Shown here: positions 11,506 to 21,618 of the stretch, piece by piece
Layout: each line of letters opens with the position of its first letter
Position numbering within the stretch: position 1 is the stretch's first letter
Assembly (NCBI RefSeq): GCF_018873765.1
Contig: NC_057925.1
Location: 61,392,970-61,456,969 of the forward strand
Origin: Telopea speciosissima
Taxonomy: Eukaryota; Streptophyta; Magnoliopsida; Proteales; Proteaceae
DNA: 64,000 nt
Direction of reading: 5' to 3'
Made by a program: the position numbers and the translations under genes
Notes under the pieces: model-generated
Told to the model about the DNA's origin: nothing
The model's input: the letters and a program-made list of their open reading frames with translations, nothing else
The model's database searches: none

Positions 11506-13470
11506 TCAAGCTGGAGCATAGATGTCAATCATGCCCAGCTTGTTACAAATATAATCCACTCTTGTACTTCCCAATGACTTTGTGAACACATCTGCGAGTT
11601 GTTCTCCTGTACGGACATGGCCAGGAGAAATCAAACCTTGTTGTAACTTTTCTCGAATGAAATGACAGTCAACTTCAATGTGTTTCGTCCTCTCATGAAA
11701 CACTGGATTTAAAGCAATATGGACAGCAGCTTGATTATCACACCACAGTTTCATTGGAGCACCATCAACAAAGCCAAGTTCAGTCATTAATTGCTTTACC
11801 CACATCAACTCACAGGTAACATGTGCCATAGCCCTGTATTCTGACTCTGCACTGGAGCAGACAACAACTGTCAGTTTCTTACTCTTCTAGGACACCAAAT
11901 TTCCACCAACGAAGACACAGTAACCTATAATAGATCGTCTATCAACTGGAGATCCTGCCCAGTCAGCATCTGAAAACCTACTATCCGCCCATGACCATGA
12001 TCACTGTAGAGAAGACCACGTCCAGGAGCCTCTTTAAGATAGCATAAAATATGCACAACAGCCTCCCAATGAGTTGTCCGAGGAGCAAACAGAAACTGAC
12101 TCACCACACTAACCGGAAAAGCTATATCAGGCCTAGTCACTGTGAGATAATTCAATTTACCAACAAGCCTCTGATACTTTTCTGGATCACCTAAAATCTC
12201 ACCATCCTCTGCAACAAGTTTTAAGTTAGGATCCATAGGAGTATCTAGAGGCTTAGAACCTAGCATTCCTGTCTCTGACAAAAGATCAAGAACATATTTC
12301 CGCTATGAGAGCGAGATCCCTTTCTTTGATTGAGCAACTTCCACACCCAAAAAATATTTCAGCTTTCCCAAGTCCTTGGTCTGAAATTTCTGCTACAAGT
12401 GTGCCTTCAAACCATCAATTCCAGAAACATCATCTCCTGTGATGACTATATCATCAACATAAACCACAAGAAACAGTTTTCCACCTCCAGAACAACGGAA
12501 AAATACAGAATAATCACTATCAAACCGTGTCAGCCCAAACTCTAACACAACTTTAGTAAACCTGCCGAACCAAGCTCTAGGGGGACTGTTTCAGCCCATA
12601 GAGAGATTTCTTCAATTTACACACCAAGCCAGACTCCCCCTGAGCAACAAACTTAAGAGGTTGCTCCATATAAACCTCTTCATGCAAATCACCATGCAAG
12701 AATGCATTCTTGACATCAAGCTGATATAAGGGCCAATGATAAGTAGCAGCAAGAGATATCAAAATACGAACAAAAGTAAGCTTTGCCACGGGTGAAAAGG
12801 TATCCAAGTAATCCACACCATATACGTGGGCATACCCCTTAGCAACCAGACGGGCTTTCAAGCGAGCCAAGGACCCATCAGGATTCACCTTCACCACATA
12901 CACCCAGCGACAACCAATAGCAGTCTTCCCCGAGGGTAAGCGAACAAGATCCCAAGTCTGATTTTCTTCCAATGCCGATAATTCCTCACCCATAGCAGTC
13001 CTCCAACCAGGACTAGACAATGCCTCTGCGACAGACTTAGGAACAGGATGATGCTCAACAGTATGTAAACAAGAATGAAAGGTGGAAGACAAACTACCAT
13101 AAGAAACAAAGTTAGAAATGGGGTGTTGGGTACAAGCCCTAACCCCTTTACGAGGAGCAATAGGAATATCAAGATCAGAAGAAGGGTCCAAAGGAGGAGG
13201 ATCATTACCTATCACAGGATCTGCAGGCAAAGTAGGAGATGGCGTAGAAGTCGATGTAGCAGGGGTCCAAGGACATACTTTCCATTGGTAACGTTGATAC
13301 ACACTAGGTTGAGGTGCCGGTAATGAGTCAGCCTGCGGAGCATGATGAACAGTAGATCGAACAACAGTAACAGGAATATCATCATCCAAGTCAGACACAG
13401 TACTAGAAGAATGGACGAACGGTGTAGACTTAAAGAACGATACATCAGCGGTAACAAAATATTTTCGCAA
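11506..13470 (-). pseudogene. Copia reverse transcriptase and RNase H
   Basis: The RVT_2 domain starts in the frame 13470-12577: [73 protein letters not shown] frame shift/stop follows at about 12577. The next frame, beyond a short gap, carries the catalytic YVDD at about 12453-12464, and the frame 12281-11925 has YQRLVGKLNYLTVTRPDI, the C-terminal RT block. RNase H at 11829-11506 shows LWCDNQAAVHIALNP, HIEVDCHFIRE and ADVFTK. The protein would copy the element RNA to DNA. At least three frame disruptions make it inactive, although every diagnostic motif is still readable. Confidence 0.88.
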
Positions 13471-13497
13471 GTCAAAAGAATAACAACGATAACTCTT

Positions 13498-14238
13498 TTA
13501 AGTGCGAGAATAACCAACAAACATGCACTTGAGAGCCTTGGGATCCAACTTGGAAACTCCTGGACGATGATCACAAATAAAGCAAATACTACCAAACACA
13601 CATGGTGGCAAAACAAACAGTGGCTCAGAAGGAAACAACAAAGAAAAAGGAATACCACCACGTAAAACCGAAGAAGGCATTCGATTAATGAGATAACACG
13701 AGGTTAAAATAGCATCTGCCCAAAAGGATTTAGGCACTTTCATCTCAAACAAAAGACAACGAGTAACCTCCATCAAATGTCTATTTTTCCTCTCAGCCAC
13801 ACCATTTTGTTGAGGGGTGTAGGCACAAGAGGACTGATGACTAATACCACGTTGAGTCATAAAATCAGCAAAAGGAGCAGAGAAATATTCCTTAGCATTA
13901 TCACTACGAAGAACACGCAAAGAGTGTGAAAACTGATTATTCACTTCATTCACAAATGCACAGAATATAGAAAATAACTCAGAACGATTTTTCATTAAAT
14001 AGATCCAGGTAACCCTGGAATAATCATCAACAAAAGTTACAAAGTAACGAAAACCCAAAGTGGAAACGACAGGACATGGACCCCAAACATCAGAATGAAC
14101 TAAAGACAGTGGTTGGTCAGACCGTTTATTGACTCTAGGTGGATAACTCGCACAGTGGAGTTTCCCAAACTGACACGACTCACAATTAAAACTAGAAATA
14201 GACCGAAAACGACCATCAAGAAGCTTCAAACTCTCCAA
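13498..14238 (-). pseudogene. Copia integrase
   Basis: DDE integrase core. CESCQFGKLH is the end of the zinc-binding HHCC region. The rve domain follows: HSDVWGP (first Asp), FVDDYSRVTWIYLM, LRSDNAKEY (second Asp), and AYTPQQNGVAERKNRHLME (Glu within the NGVAERKNR signature). All three catalytic acidic residues are visible. The frame runs to KCMFVGYSRT and then meets an in-frame TAA at 13498-13500 that looks like CAA-to-TAA; the frame continues beyond it into [14 protein letters not shown]. The domain inserts element cDNA into the genome. Only flanking stops, not the core itself, are damaged. Confidence 0.88.
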
Positions 14239-14760
14239 CTAAGGATGACCCAAACGACAGTGAATCTGGTGGGGTGACGCCACACCGGTACACGCCATAG
14301 ATGAAGTGTCCTCAAGTATGTAAAGTCCCCCTGATGCACAACCTCTACCAATCATCCTCTTCGATGAAAGATCCTGAAATACACAAGAGTCAGAAGAAAA
14401 TGTTACAGAACAGTTATGGGATTTAATAAACCGACTAACAGAGAAAAGGTTAAACGGAAAATCAAGAACATAAAGAACGGAAGACAAAGAAAGAGAAGGT
14501 GTAATATGGTCAGTACCAGTATAGCATACCACCTTAGCCAAGGAACCATTAGCTAAAGTGACACTCAAGAGGATTGTTGAAAAGAAGAAAGTATACCGAA
14601 ACACCATACGTAGAGCCAAGGCCCTCGAATCAATGATCCAGGGACGGAAGAGACAATGAAAGGCATGCAGTGGCATTACCTGCTCGAACAAAGGTCGCAG
14701 CTTGGAGGTGGGCTGGTTGAGAAAATCAAATCGTATAACGGGTATATTCATCATCGACAT
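14239..14760 (-). pseudogene. Copia protease region
   Basis: This holds the aspartic protease segment of the Copia polyprotein. The WIID-S motif is seen, but the expected catalytic D-S-G-A is read as D-S-R-A after a small frame disturbance, so the active site is lost. Downstream the normal block VTLANGSLAK, LSLSSVLYV, DFPFNLFSVS, SFIKSH-like and GGLYILED leads into the GAG-pre-integrase zinc region (HCRLGHP). A TAG follows HCRLGHP before the integrase frame continues. The region is clearly the same polyprotein as the integrase to its left on the plus strand. Confidence 0.8.
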
Positions 14761-14803
14761 CTTCGCGCCTTACCCTCGCATGCTGGAGAAACAGGAGAAT
14801 CAA

Positions 14804-15718
14804 TCAGTAGGAATTGGCAAACCGTTGCGAGTTGGTTTGCACGTAGTTTCCAAAGAAACGTTGGACATGTCCTGGACGACCACAATGATGACAAGTGCGC
14901 ACGGAACCACCAGAAACATCAGAGGTACCTTGAGTACCCAAGGTAGGTGCCTTACTAGAAACACCAGCCGCACCACCACGACCACAGCCACCACCAAAAC
15001 TGACATTACCACCACCACCAGCCCCACTGTTGGGCACACGGTTGGATGGAAAAGAAGCCAGGGCTGAAGTATCACCATCAGTAGTGTGTTCCCGAGAGAC
15101 ACGAAGAACCCTGAAAAAGGTTTCAGACAAAGTGGCTACTTTGTCACCACCAAGAATTTGGGAACGAACAGAGTCAAACTCCTTCCCAAGACCTCCCAAA
15201 AAACCCATAACAGCAAGTTGTTCCCACTGGCTCTACATCTGTTCCACATTGGCAGTGATAGGAAGTAAGGAATTAAGCTCTTCATACATTCTCTTAAAAT
15301 CAGCAAAGTACTGGGTCAAAGTACAACCCTTCCTATCAGCCCTGTAGAACTCTTGGGACAAGTCATAAATACGGGACAGATTGTTTTGTCCAGAATACAA
15401 GATATTAAGATACTCCCACAACTCCTTCACTGTGTCAATGTGTGTCACTAGGGCCACAATTTGGTGATCCATAGAATTCAGCATCTGTCCCAATATTCGA
15501 GCATCAACTGTCTCCCATGAAGAGTCATTCTCAGGCTTGGTTTCTAATAGATGTTTATGCTGATCACGGCCAGTTAACACTAGGCGAACAATTTTCTTCC
15601 ACTGTAAAAAATTGGTAACCCCTTCCAACTTCTTCTCGGTAATACGATTTGAAGAGGAAGAAAAAATTTCTGTTGTGACTGACTTTGAACCCTCAACAGG
15701 TTTCGGCTCATCATCCAT
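14804..15718 (-). pseudogene. Copia gag
   Basis: Retrotransposon capsid protein. It starts MDDEPKPVEGSKS at 15718. The central region (WKKIVRLVLTGRDQHKHLL, LWEYLNILYSGQNN, YRADRKGCTL) is the UBN2/gag-polypeptide helical domain of plant Copia elements. The C-terminal zinc knuckle CHHCGRPGHVQRFF is present, but its last Cys is changed to Phe (C-x2-C-x4-H-x4-C expected). A single in-frame TAG at 15233-15235 interrupts it between EQM and SQWEQL and looks like a CAG-to-TAG change. A glycine-rich linker precedes the knuckle. The protein would build the cytoplasmic virus-like particle. Non-functional because of the stop. Confidence 0.85.
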
Positions 15719-16152
15719 GATTTACTTGATGAAGTGAAGACAAAAGAGACTGAAAAATACTGAAAACAGGGGACAGAAGTCGATCAAGACTGAAGAACCT
15801 TGATAGAAATCAATAAGGAAAGCAAATAACTCCCTCAGATAAAACCTTGAAAAATCTGAAACCAACAGTAGAGACAGCAATCGATCTTCTCAACAAAATC
15901 CGGACAAAATCTTCACTTCATCTAATAACTTCTTCGAATAATCCTTAAACAAAAAAGGGAGAGACCTAGTTCTTAATTCATATCATGAACTAGTCTCTAA
16001 ACCAATCCGTAAAACAGCATAGGGTGCTGCACCCTTCAAACAGAAAATAGGAGAAGCCGCAAGTGCCGCAAATCTTCAAAAAAAATATTTCTTCAATTGA
16101 ATGCTGTAAAGAAGGGAACCAATGATCCACGAAGTATGTAACAACCCTTACA

Positions 16153-16164
16153 GCTCTGATACCA
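16153..16164 (-). promoter_or_regulatory. Copia primer-binding site (tRNA-iMet type)
   Basis: On the minus strand, directly after the 5' LTR, the sequence TGGTATCAGAGC is complementary to the 3' end of plant initiator tRNA-Met. Confidence 0.85.
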
Positions 16165-16418
16165 TGATAAATACTGAAGAAAAAGAAGAAGAAGAGAAGC
16201 CGAGAGAGAGAAGGAGGCGAGATTCAGCAGAACTGGGAGAGTTCCACGATATGTGTAACTCTCCTCTCAATCTTCATTATATCAATCACTTAAAGGGTAA
16301 AATAGTAAACACCTAAATAAAATAAAAGAAACACCCTACCAACATATTAGACTGAAATACCCTTCTCATTATGATCTCGGCATTAGCTCTCTGCGCTAAT
16401 ACCCAGATCACGATAACA
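16165..16418 (-). repeat. Copia 5' LTR
   Basis: This is the 254 bp 5' LTR in element orientation, followed on the plus strand by CCCTC. It is nearly identical to the other LTR (about 2% substitutions), so the insertion is fairly recent. Confidence 0.92.
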
Positions 16419-16585
16419 CCCTCCATTAAAATAGACTCCCCTACCTTGACTTGACATAACCCATACATCAAACCCTAACCCTAATTTCACCAAAAACCCT
16501 ATTTTGACTAGCCGATTCACCTGTTCATAACAGATCCTGGTTGATTGGCTCCTAGTTGGTCCTCTACCAATCTAGGACTACATTA

Positions 16586-17509
16586 CCTAGTTCAATCCTG
16601 GTCTATATTACTATTCACGTGTTACTGTTCATGCCAGTTTTATTCTCTTATTTTATTGTTAGTAGGTTGCTACTAAGGCTAGGATATGTCCAGCTCGATT
16701 TAATCCAGTCCAAGTCTTAGTCAAAGAAGGGTCAAAAGTAATTAATGCATGTGTGTAGAATTTGAAAGGCATTATCTAGTTAGTAGAGCGGTCAAAAGTA
16801 ATTAAAAATATGTACAGAACTTGAGAAGTATTTAGTAGTTAGTTACAACTATGATCTAAAGTCTTGAAAGAAATTATTTCAGTCAATAAATCAGTCCATT
16901 GATAGTTGTGTAAGTCCTTGAAAATGTGCAGTTCATTAAATGGTTAAAGAGTCTAAGAGAAAGTCCCAATGAGAGTCTAGAACCCTCCTAGCCACTCTAT
17001 AAAGGGCTGCTTGTAAGCATTTTGACGGAAGTTAAAAAAGTTAAATGAAATTTCTAGTTTTATGCCAATAGCTGTGAGATGCAGTGGAGCTTAGTAAGAA
17101 GCTAGGTCGCTTGGAGCGATGCGAACTTAGGCCTTGGTGACAATCCTTGGTCATATTCCTCTTATCTCTTTCTTACTTCTTCCTTTGTTAGTAAAAAGTA
17201 AAATTGCTTAATTCTTGTTGTGTCATCGCCTCCATACGATTCGATTTATTGAGGATTCTAATTCTGTTGCAAGGACTGAACCAGGATCCCATTATAATCA
17301 ATCTCCCAGCTGAAGTCATAATGAGATTTCAAAATGGATAAAGGTTTTGTACTTATTTTGTAGACCATCTATTAGGTCTGTATTATATTGTCTTTTTTCT
17401 TTTAGCACATCCTATTCGCTCAAGGAAAAAGACCAGTGCAGTCAGTAATGAGAACCTGGCAGGTAACATTCTTTCTTTTCTGCCTAATGTAGCATTCAAA
17501 TAGAATAAA
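16586..17509. other. Spacer between the two Gypsy units
   Basis: No coding region. A CTCTATAAAGGG motif near 16996 followed by transcription-start-like sequence and a T-rich end hint at a decayed LTR of yet another family, but I cannot define its ends. CCTAG at 16586-16590 would be the right target-site duplication of the plus-strand Gypsy. Confidence 0.35.
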
Positions 17510-17514
17510 CAAAT

Positions 17515-18699
17515 TAATGTAGTCCTAGATAGGTAGGAGACCTACCAAGAGCCAAACAACAGGATCAAATAACAAAAGGGGCTGCTGGTTCGAATGGACA
17601 GCACTAGGATTTAGGTCAATTCCTAGGGTTTGGGTTGGATATTGGGAAAGGGGTTTATAGGGTATTAATGGGCAAGTCTAGGGGGTCAATATGGTATAAA
17701 AAGGTTAGGGCTTGGATGAGTTTTGAAATTTTGCAATTCTAGGCAGAATTGAATTTTAGGGTTTTGGGTTTGGATTTTAATGGAGTAAGGAGATGAAGGG
17801 GTTAGAGTGGGAGTTTGGGGCTGAAACTTGGATCGAGTGTCAACAATGATGTAAGGGATGTATGCTAAAAGTTTGGTTTGAAACTGATGGACAGATCTGA
17901 AGTTATGAGGGAGTCCTAGTGGAGGTAGGAGTGTAGGTTTAATGGAGAATTAGGGTTGATGGATGAAGAGGGGTGTGGATTAGGTCAGAGGATGAAGATG
18001 GGAAGGATACATGCAGGAAACTAAGATTACTTACTGGTTTGATCTCCTTCAGAGGCAACAGCAGTAGCTTGAAGAAGAAGAAGGACCTCCCAATCTGCAA
18101 GATGCAAGGAGTCGATCGGAGTCCACCAATCCCTTCACCTTGATATTACCCACTAGTTAGCATTGATATTACTCACAAGGTTCACTCAACAGAGCAGAGC
18201 AGCAGCTATGACAGCAAACAAAAGCCTTTTCATTAATTAAATTCGTATGTAATGCTGGCCTCCCTTACAAACTTATATAAAAGACTCAAAAATAGACTTA
18301 GACACTAAAAAGGAATGGTCTAACCCTATCCCTAACCTATTAGGTAACTTAAACTAACTAGAAAACTAGAATACTAAAGGAAATAGACTCAAAACATGGC
18401 TGGACTTATAGAGTCCTAATCCAGCCCAACCTACATCACATGACCACTTAACCAAGTCACATGATCACTTAAATTGAACCAATTGGATGCAACCAATTTG
18501 AACTGGTTCAATTAAAAAACATAAAAATAAACTAAGTATTGGGCTAATCCCGTATGCAACCTATATACCCATATTTTAGGCCCATAAAAGTGGCCTATTA
18601 CATTAGAAACCCATGGGATCAAAGGCCCAACATGTATGTAACCCAACCCTAAACTTATTCCCAATGAAACAAGCCCTATTTGGTGATAAATCTGCATCA
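17515..18699 (-). repeat. Gypsy derivative 3' LTR
   Basis: On the minus strand it starts TGATGCAGATTTATCACC and ends CTAGGACTACATTA. The first ~450 bp are almost identical to the 5' LTR at 20425-20894, and the rest is more diverged. Confidence 0.85.
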
Positions 18700-18702
18700 A
18701 CT

Positions 18703-19392
18703 CTCCCCAACTTGAAAAAATTCGTCCTCGAATTTTGTAGTGATGAAGGGGAATCAACATATGATCGGCAGATTTGACCATCCCCAAACAGAATTCTGAT
18801 GAAGCAAGGACATTAGTAATAAAATCTTCAAGGTGTGGAGCTTTCTCTTCGAAGAACAATGGTAGCATAACAAACTCTATGTGTTCCTTTTCTAAATCAA
18901 CAGCAACTGTGAATGTCCTGTCCATAGAGTCTTCAGTATTAGTAACCTTCTCAACTAATGCTTGAGATACAAGCTCCACCTCTTCAAAACAACATCTTGA
19001 AGGTCATTGTTCTCCTGTGGAATCACCTCTTCATTTCCCGTTGTATCAGCACAAGGACTTAGGCTCTCTTGAATGAAACCCTTTTGGAGCAGCTCTCCGA
19101 CCTGCTTCTTGAGTTCATCATGCTCTGTAGGATTCATTCTGTAGGCTGGCAGATTTGGTAAAGTAGAACCAGGCACCAAATCAATTACATGCTGAATATT
19201 TCTCAGTGGGGGTAACTCGTTTGGCAGCTCCTTTGACACTACATCAGAAAAATCATGCAATAACTCCTTGATGGGCTGTGCTAACTTGACCTCAGGCTGG
19301 GCAGCAACTTGTGTAACCACGTCTAGGATCAGACCTGAATCATGGCTGGTCTGCTCAAATTCCTTCTGTGGTACAGCTAAGACTTTACTCAC
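18703..19392 (-). pseudogene. Gypsy reverse-transcriptase start fused to polyprotein tail
   Basis: The frame 19392-18955 contains LLHDFSDVVSKELPNELPPL, a long hydrophilic linker ending IDLVPGSTLPN, then YRMNPTEHDELKKQVGELL and GFIQESLSPCA. This is the exact N-terminal entry of Gypsy reverse transcriptase. At SPCA the frame leaves the family sequence and joins a short ENNDLQDVVL segment, which leads after a one-base frame change into the tail (VELVSQALVEKVTN, FFEEKAPHLEDF, HYKIRGRIFSSWGELMQ). The catalytic YxDD, RNase H and integrase are deleted. The tail ends at the polypurine tract next to the 3' LTR. Confidence 0.75.
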
Positions 19393-19601
19393 AATCTGTC
19401 CCCTTCTGGTTGGTGCACATAATTTGTTGTTTGCGCATCTCGGAGGGTAGATTAAGAGGATTTAGAATGATTTGTTGTCCCTTGTGTTGAAACACACACT
19501 GATTTTTTCATCCATAAATAGTAACATCGTTGTCATATAACCAGGGTCTTCCCAATAACACATCAGTCATTTGCATTGGGATGATGTCGCACCAAACCTC
19601 T

Positions 19602-20012
19602 TCAGTAGTATTGGAGTTGTAAAGGAACATAACACCTTTCATTTACCTTTAATTTGTTGCCATTCAGCAGAGCAACCTTGTAAGGTAGAGGATGTTTTTC
19701 ACGCTTCAGATTGGCCTTCTGCACACATCTTTCAGAAACAACATTAACACAACTACCACTATCAACAATAATCTGAGCAGTGCGTTCTCCAGCCTTCATA
19801 CGAGTATAGAATATGCAGCTACGTCACCAATCTTCACCTTCAGTTTCAACCATCAATATACGTGCTACAACATGTACTCCTCGGGTATCTTCATAATCTT
19901 CACTCAAGTCTTCATAGTAATCAACCCCATCATCACTATCATATGAGGGTAGGGCAAATAAACCTTGTTCATCTGGTGGAGGTGGCAGAACTGAAATGCC
20001 ATATACATCCAT
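19602..20012 (-). pseudogene. Gypsy protease segment
   Basis: The frame 20012-19824 (MDVYGISVLPPPPDEQGL, then an acidic stretch with DSDDGVDYYEDLSEDYED) is followed by the frame 19799-19602. The second reads TAQIIVDSGSCVNVVSERCV, KLKVNERCYVPLQ. The D-S-G motif and the hydrophobic flap-like context identify a retropepsin-type aspartic protease of Ty3/Gypsy elements, which would cut the polyprotein. A frame change separates the two pieces. No gag precedes it: the linker starts within a few bases of the primer-binding site, which is abnormal for an autonomous element. Confidence 0.7.
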
Positions 20013-20026
20013 GGCTTTGATACCAA
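20012..20026 (-). promoter_or_regulatory. Gypsy primer-binding site (tRNA-iMet type)
   Basis: The minus-strand sequence TTGGTATCAAAGCCA lies just inside the 5' LTR and is complementary to initiator tRNA-Met with one mismatch to the usual TGGTATCAGAGC. Confidence 0.7.
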
Positions 20027-20029
20027 TTA

Positions 20030-20894
20030 TGGACTGGGTTTAAGGTCGAATGTAGGGAGAGGTGTGGGGAATATAGGCTGGAAGTATGGTTCGAAATTGA
20101 TGGCCAAATCTGTAGTTATGAGGGAGTCATAGTTGAGATAGGAGTTGCAGGTTTAATGGAGATTAGGGTTTGATGGATGGAGGGGACGGTGGATTAAGTC
20201 TAAGGGAAGATGAAGGATGATAGAAGAAGGTTTAAAATAAGAAAACAGGTTCAAACTCACTGTATTGCAGGAACAATGGCAGCAGCTTGATGATTTGAAA
20301 GAGCCTTCCGATCGTCACAATGCAAGGAGTTGCAGGTGTCCACCTACCCTTCACCACCTTGAGATCCACAAGGATATACACTCACAAAGAACAGCAGCAA
20401 TGGCAGCAAGCATAAAGCTAATTTTTATTAATCAAATTCGTATGTAATGCTGGCCTCTCTTACAAACTTATATAAAAGACTCAAAAATAGACTTAGACAC
20501 TAAAAAGGAATGGCCTAACCCTATCCTTAACCTATTAGGTAACTTAAACTAACTAGGAAACTAGAATACTAAAGGAAATAGACTCAAAACATGGCTAGAC
20601 TTATAGAGTCCTAATCCAGCCCAACCTACATCACATGACCACTTAACCAAGTCACATGATTACTTAAATTGAACCAATTGGATGCAACCAATTTGAACCG
20701 GTTCAATTAAAAAACATAAAAATAAATTAAGTATTGGGCTAATCCCGTATGCAACCTATATACCCATATTTTAGGCCCATAAAAGGGGCCTATTACATTA
20801 GAAACCCATGGGATCAAAGGCCCAACATGTATGTAACCCAACCCTAGACTTATTCCCAATGAAACAAGCCCTATTTGGTGATAAATCTGCATCA
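20030..20894 (-). repeat. Gypsy derivative 5' LTR, truncated at its inner edge
   Basis: It starts (minus strand) TGATGCAGATTTATCACC at 20894 and runs to about 20030, directly next to the primer-binding site. It lacks the terminal CTAGGACTACATTA present in all other family LTRs. Confidence 0.75.
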
Positions 20895-20899
20895 CAAAT

Positions 20900-21618
20900 T
20901 ACAACCCTAAAAGAATGAAGAAGCCAATCAAGAGATCAGCCGCAAAGTAACAATAGAAGTACATAAAAGTCCAACCTCACATTTAGTCAAAACCTCAGAA
21001 GAGCTACAGAGAACATCTTTTCCCAACTCGCCCAGCCACTTCAGCAGACCTCAATTAGCATCGGTTAGGGAAGAAATGGGTACACGAAAAATGTACATTA
21101 ACTTTTCACTATAATGTAACATATAATACAAGAAAAAGATACAGAAAAGGAAGGGGGAAAAAAGGGAGTGAAAACAGGAAGATGCAAAAAACAAAATATC
21201 TAAAAGAATGAATCCATACACTGCTTATCATTTGCCAAGACAAATATAGTACAGATATACAAACTCAGGCTAGAGAACTTGCAAGAGCTACAAAAAAAAA
21301 TACCCGCACATCCTTAGAACCATCAAATATAATGTGTGTACAGTAGTATATGACACACCCTGAAACCTGAGTTAATGATATATCAATATACCTCAATTTC
21401 CAACTTCAGAAAACTTCCAACCAAGCCATCAAAAAGGAGCAAACGTCTGCAAAAGAAGCAATAGAGAAGATGTCAAACAATGTTGCACTTGTAAGTTGTA
21501 ATTCTGAACACAGTTATGACTCTTACCACTGTTTATAAACATCATGTAGACCTGGTTGGACCCAATAAGCAAGCCGCGTCACTCCATTTGAACTCATTTG
21601 TTCACTCAACCAGTTTAG
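20900..21618. other. 3' flank of GCP3
   Basis: AT-rich, no gene seen. It would include the GCP3 3'UTR near 21618. Confidence 0.5.

Larger units (their letters stand above)
11248..16418 (-). mobile_element. Ty1/Copia retrotransposon with both LTRs and TSD
   Basis: This is a structurally complete, coding-dead Copia of 5171 bp. LTRs are 11248-11498 (251 bp) and 16165-16418 (254 bp). They begin TGATAAATACTGAAG, end CGATAACA, and differ by five substitutions and one 3 bp indel. The target-site duplication is CCCTC at 11243-11247 and 16419-16423. Gene order on the minus strand is gag, protease, integrase, reverse transcriptase, RNase H, as in Copia. The primer-binding site (TGGTATCAGAGC on the minus strand, 16153-16164) matches initiator tRNA-Met. 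The polypurine tract is next to the 3' LTR at 11499-11516. It lies inside the 3' LTR of the Gypsy element and so is younger than that LTR. Confidence 0.95.
10386..16585 (+). mobile_element. Gypsy 3' LTR (plus strand), split by a Copia insertion
   Basis: The LTR starts TGATGCAGATACAACACC at 10386, immediately after the purine-rich GATGGGGAGAAT tract, and its first 200 bp match the LTR starts at 18699 and 20894 (minus strand) at roughly 85% by eye. The left portion runs to 11247. The right portion resumes at 16424 and ends TCTAGGACTACATTA at 16585, matching the end of the other LTRs. Without the Copia the LTR is about 1.02 kb. It contains a telomere-box-like AACCCTAACCCTAAA motif, which is promoter-type sequence and not a telomere. 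The matching 5' LTR is not in the window. Confidence 0.75.
17515..20894 (-). mobile_element. Gypsy deletion derivative with two LTRs and TSD
   Basis: This is a 3380 bp minus-strand element. Its 3' LTR is 17515-18699 (1185 bp) and its 5' LTR is 20030-20894 (865 bp, lacking the last ~310 bp). The flanking duplication is CAAAT at 17510-17514 and 20895-20899. Between the LTRs only ~1.3 kb remains: a linker (MDVYGISVLPPPPDEQG), an aspartic protease segment, the N-terminal edge of reverse transcriptase, and the polyprotein tail. Gag, most of RT, RNase H and integrase are missing, so the copy could only have moved with proteins supplied by another element. It shares the LTR family with the units at 9013-10302 and 10386-16585. 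Confidence 0.85.

Noticed and set aside
14239..15718. Programmed readthrough between Copia frames
   Set aside because: Several stops and frame shifts are scattered through gag, protease, integrase and RT, and the protease active site is lost; decay explains all of them.
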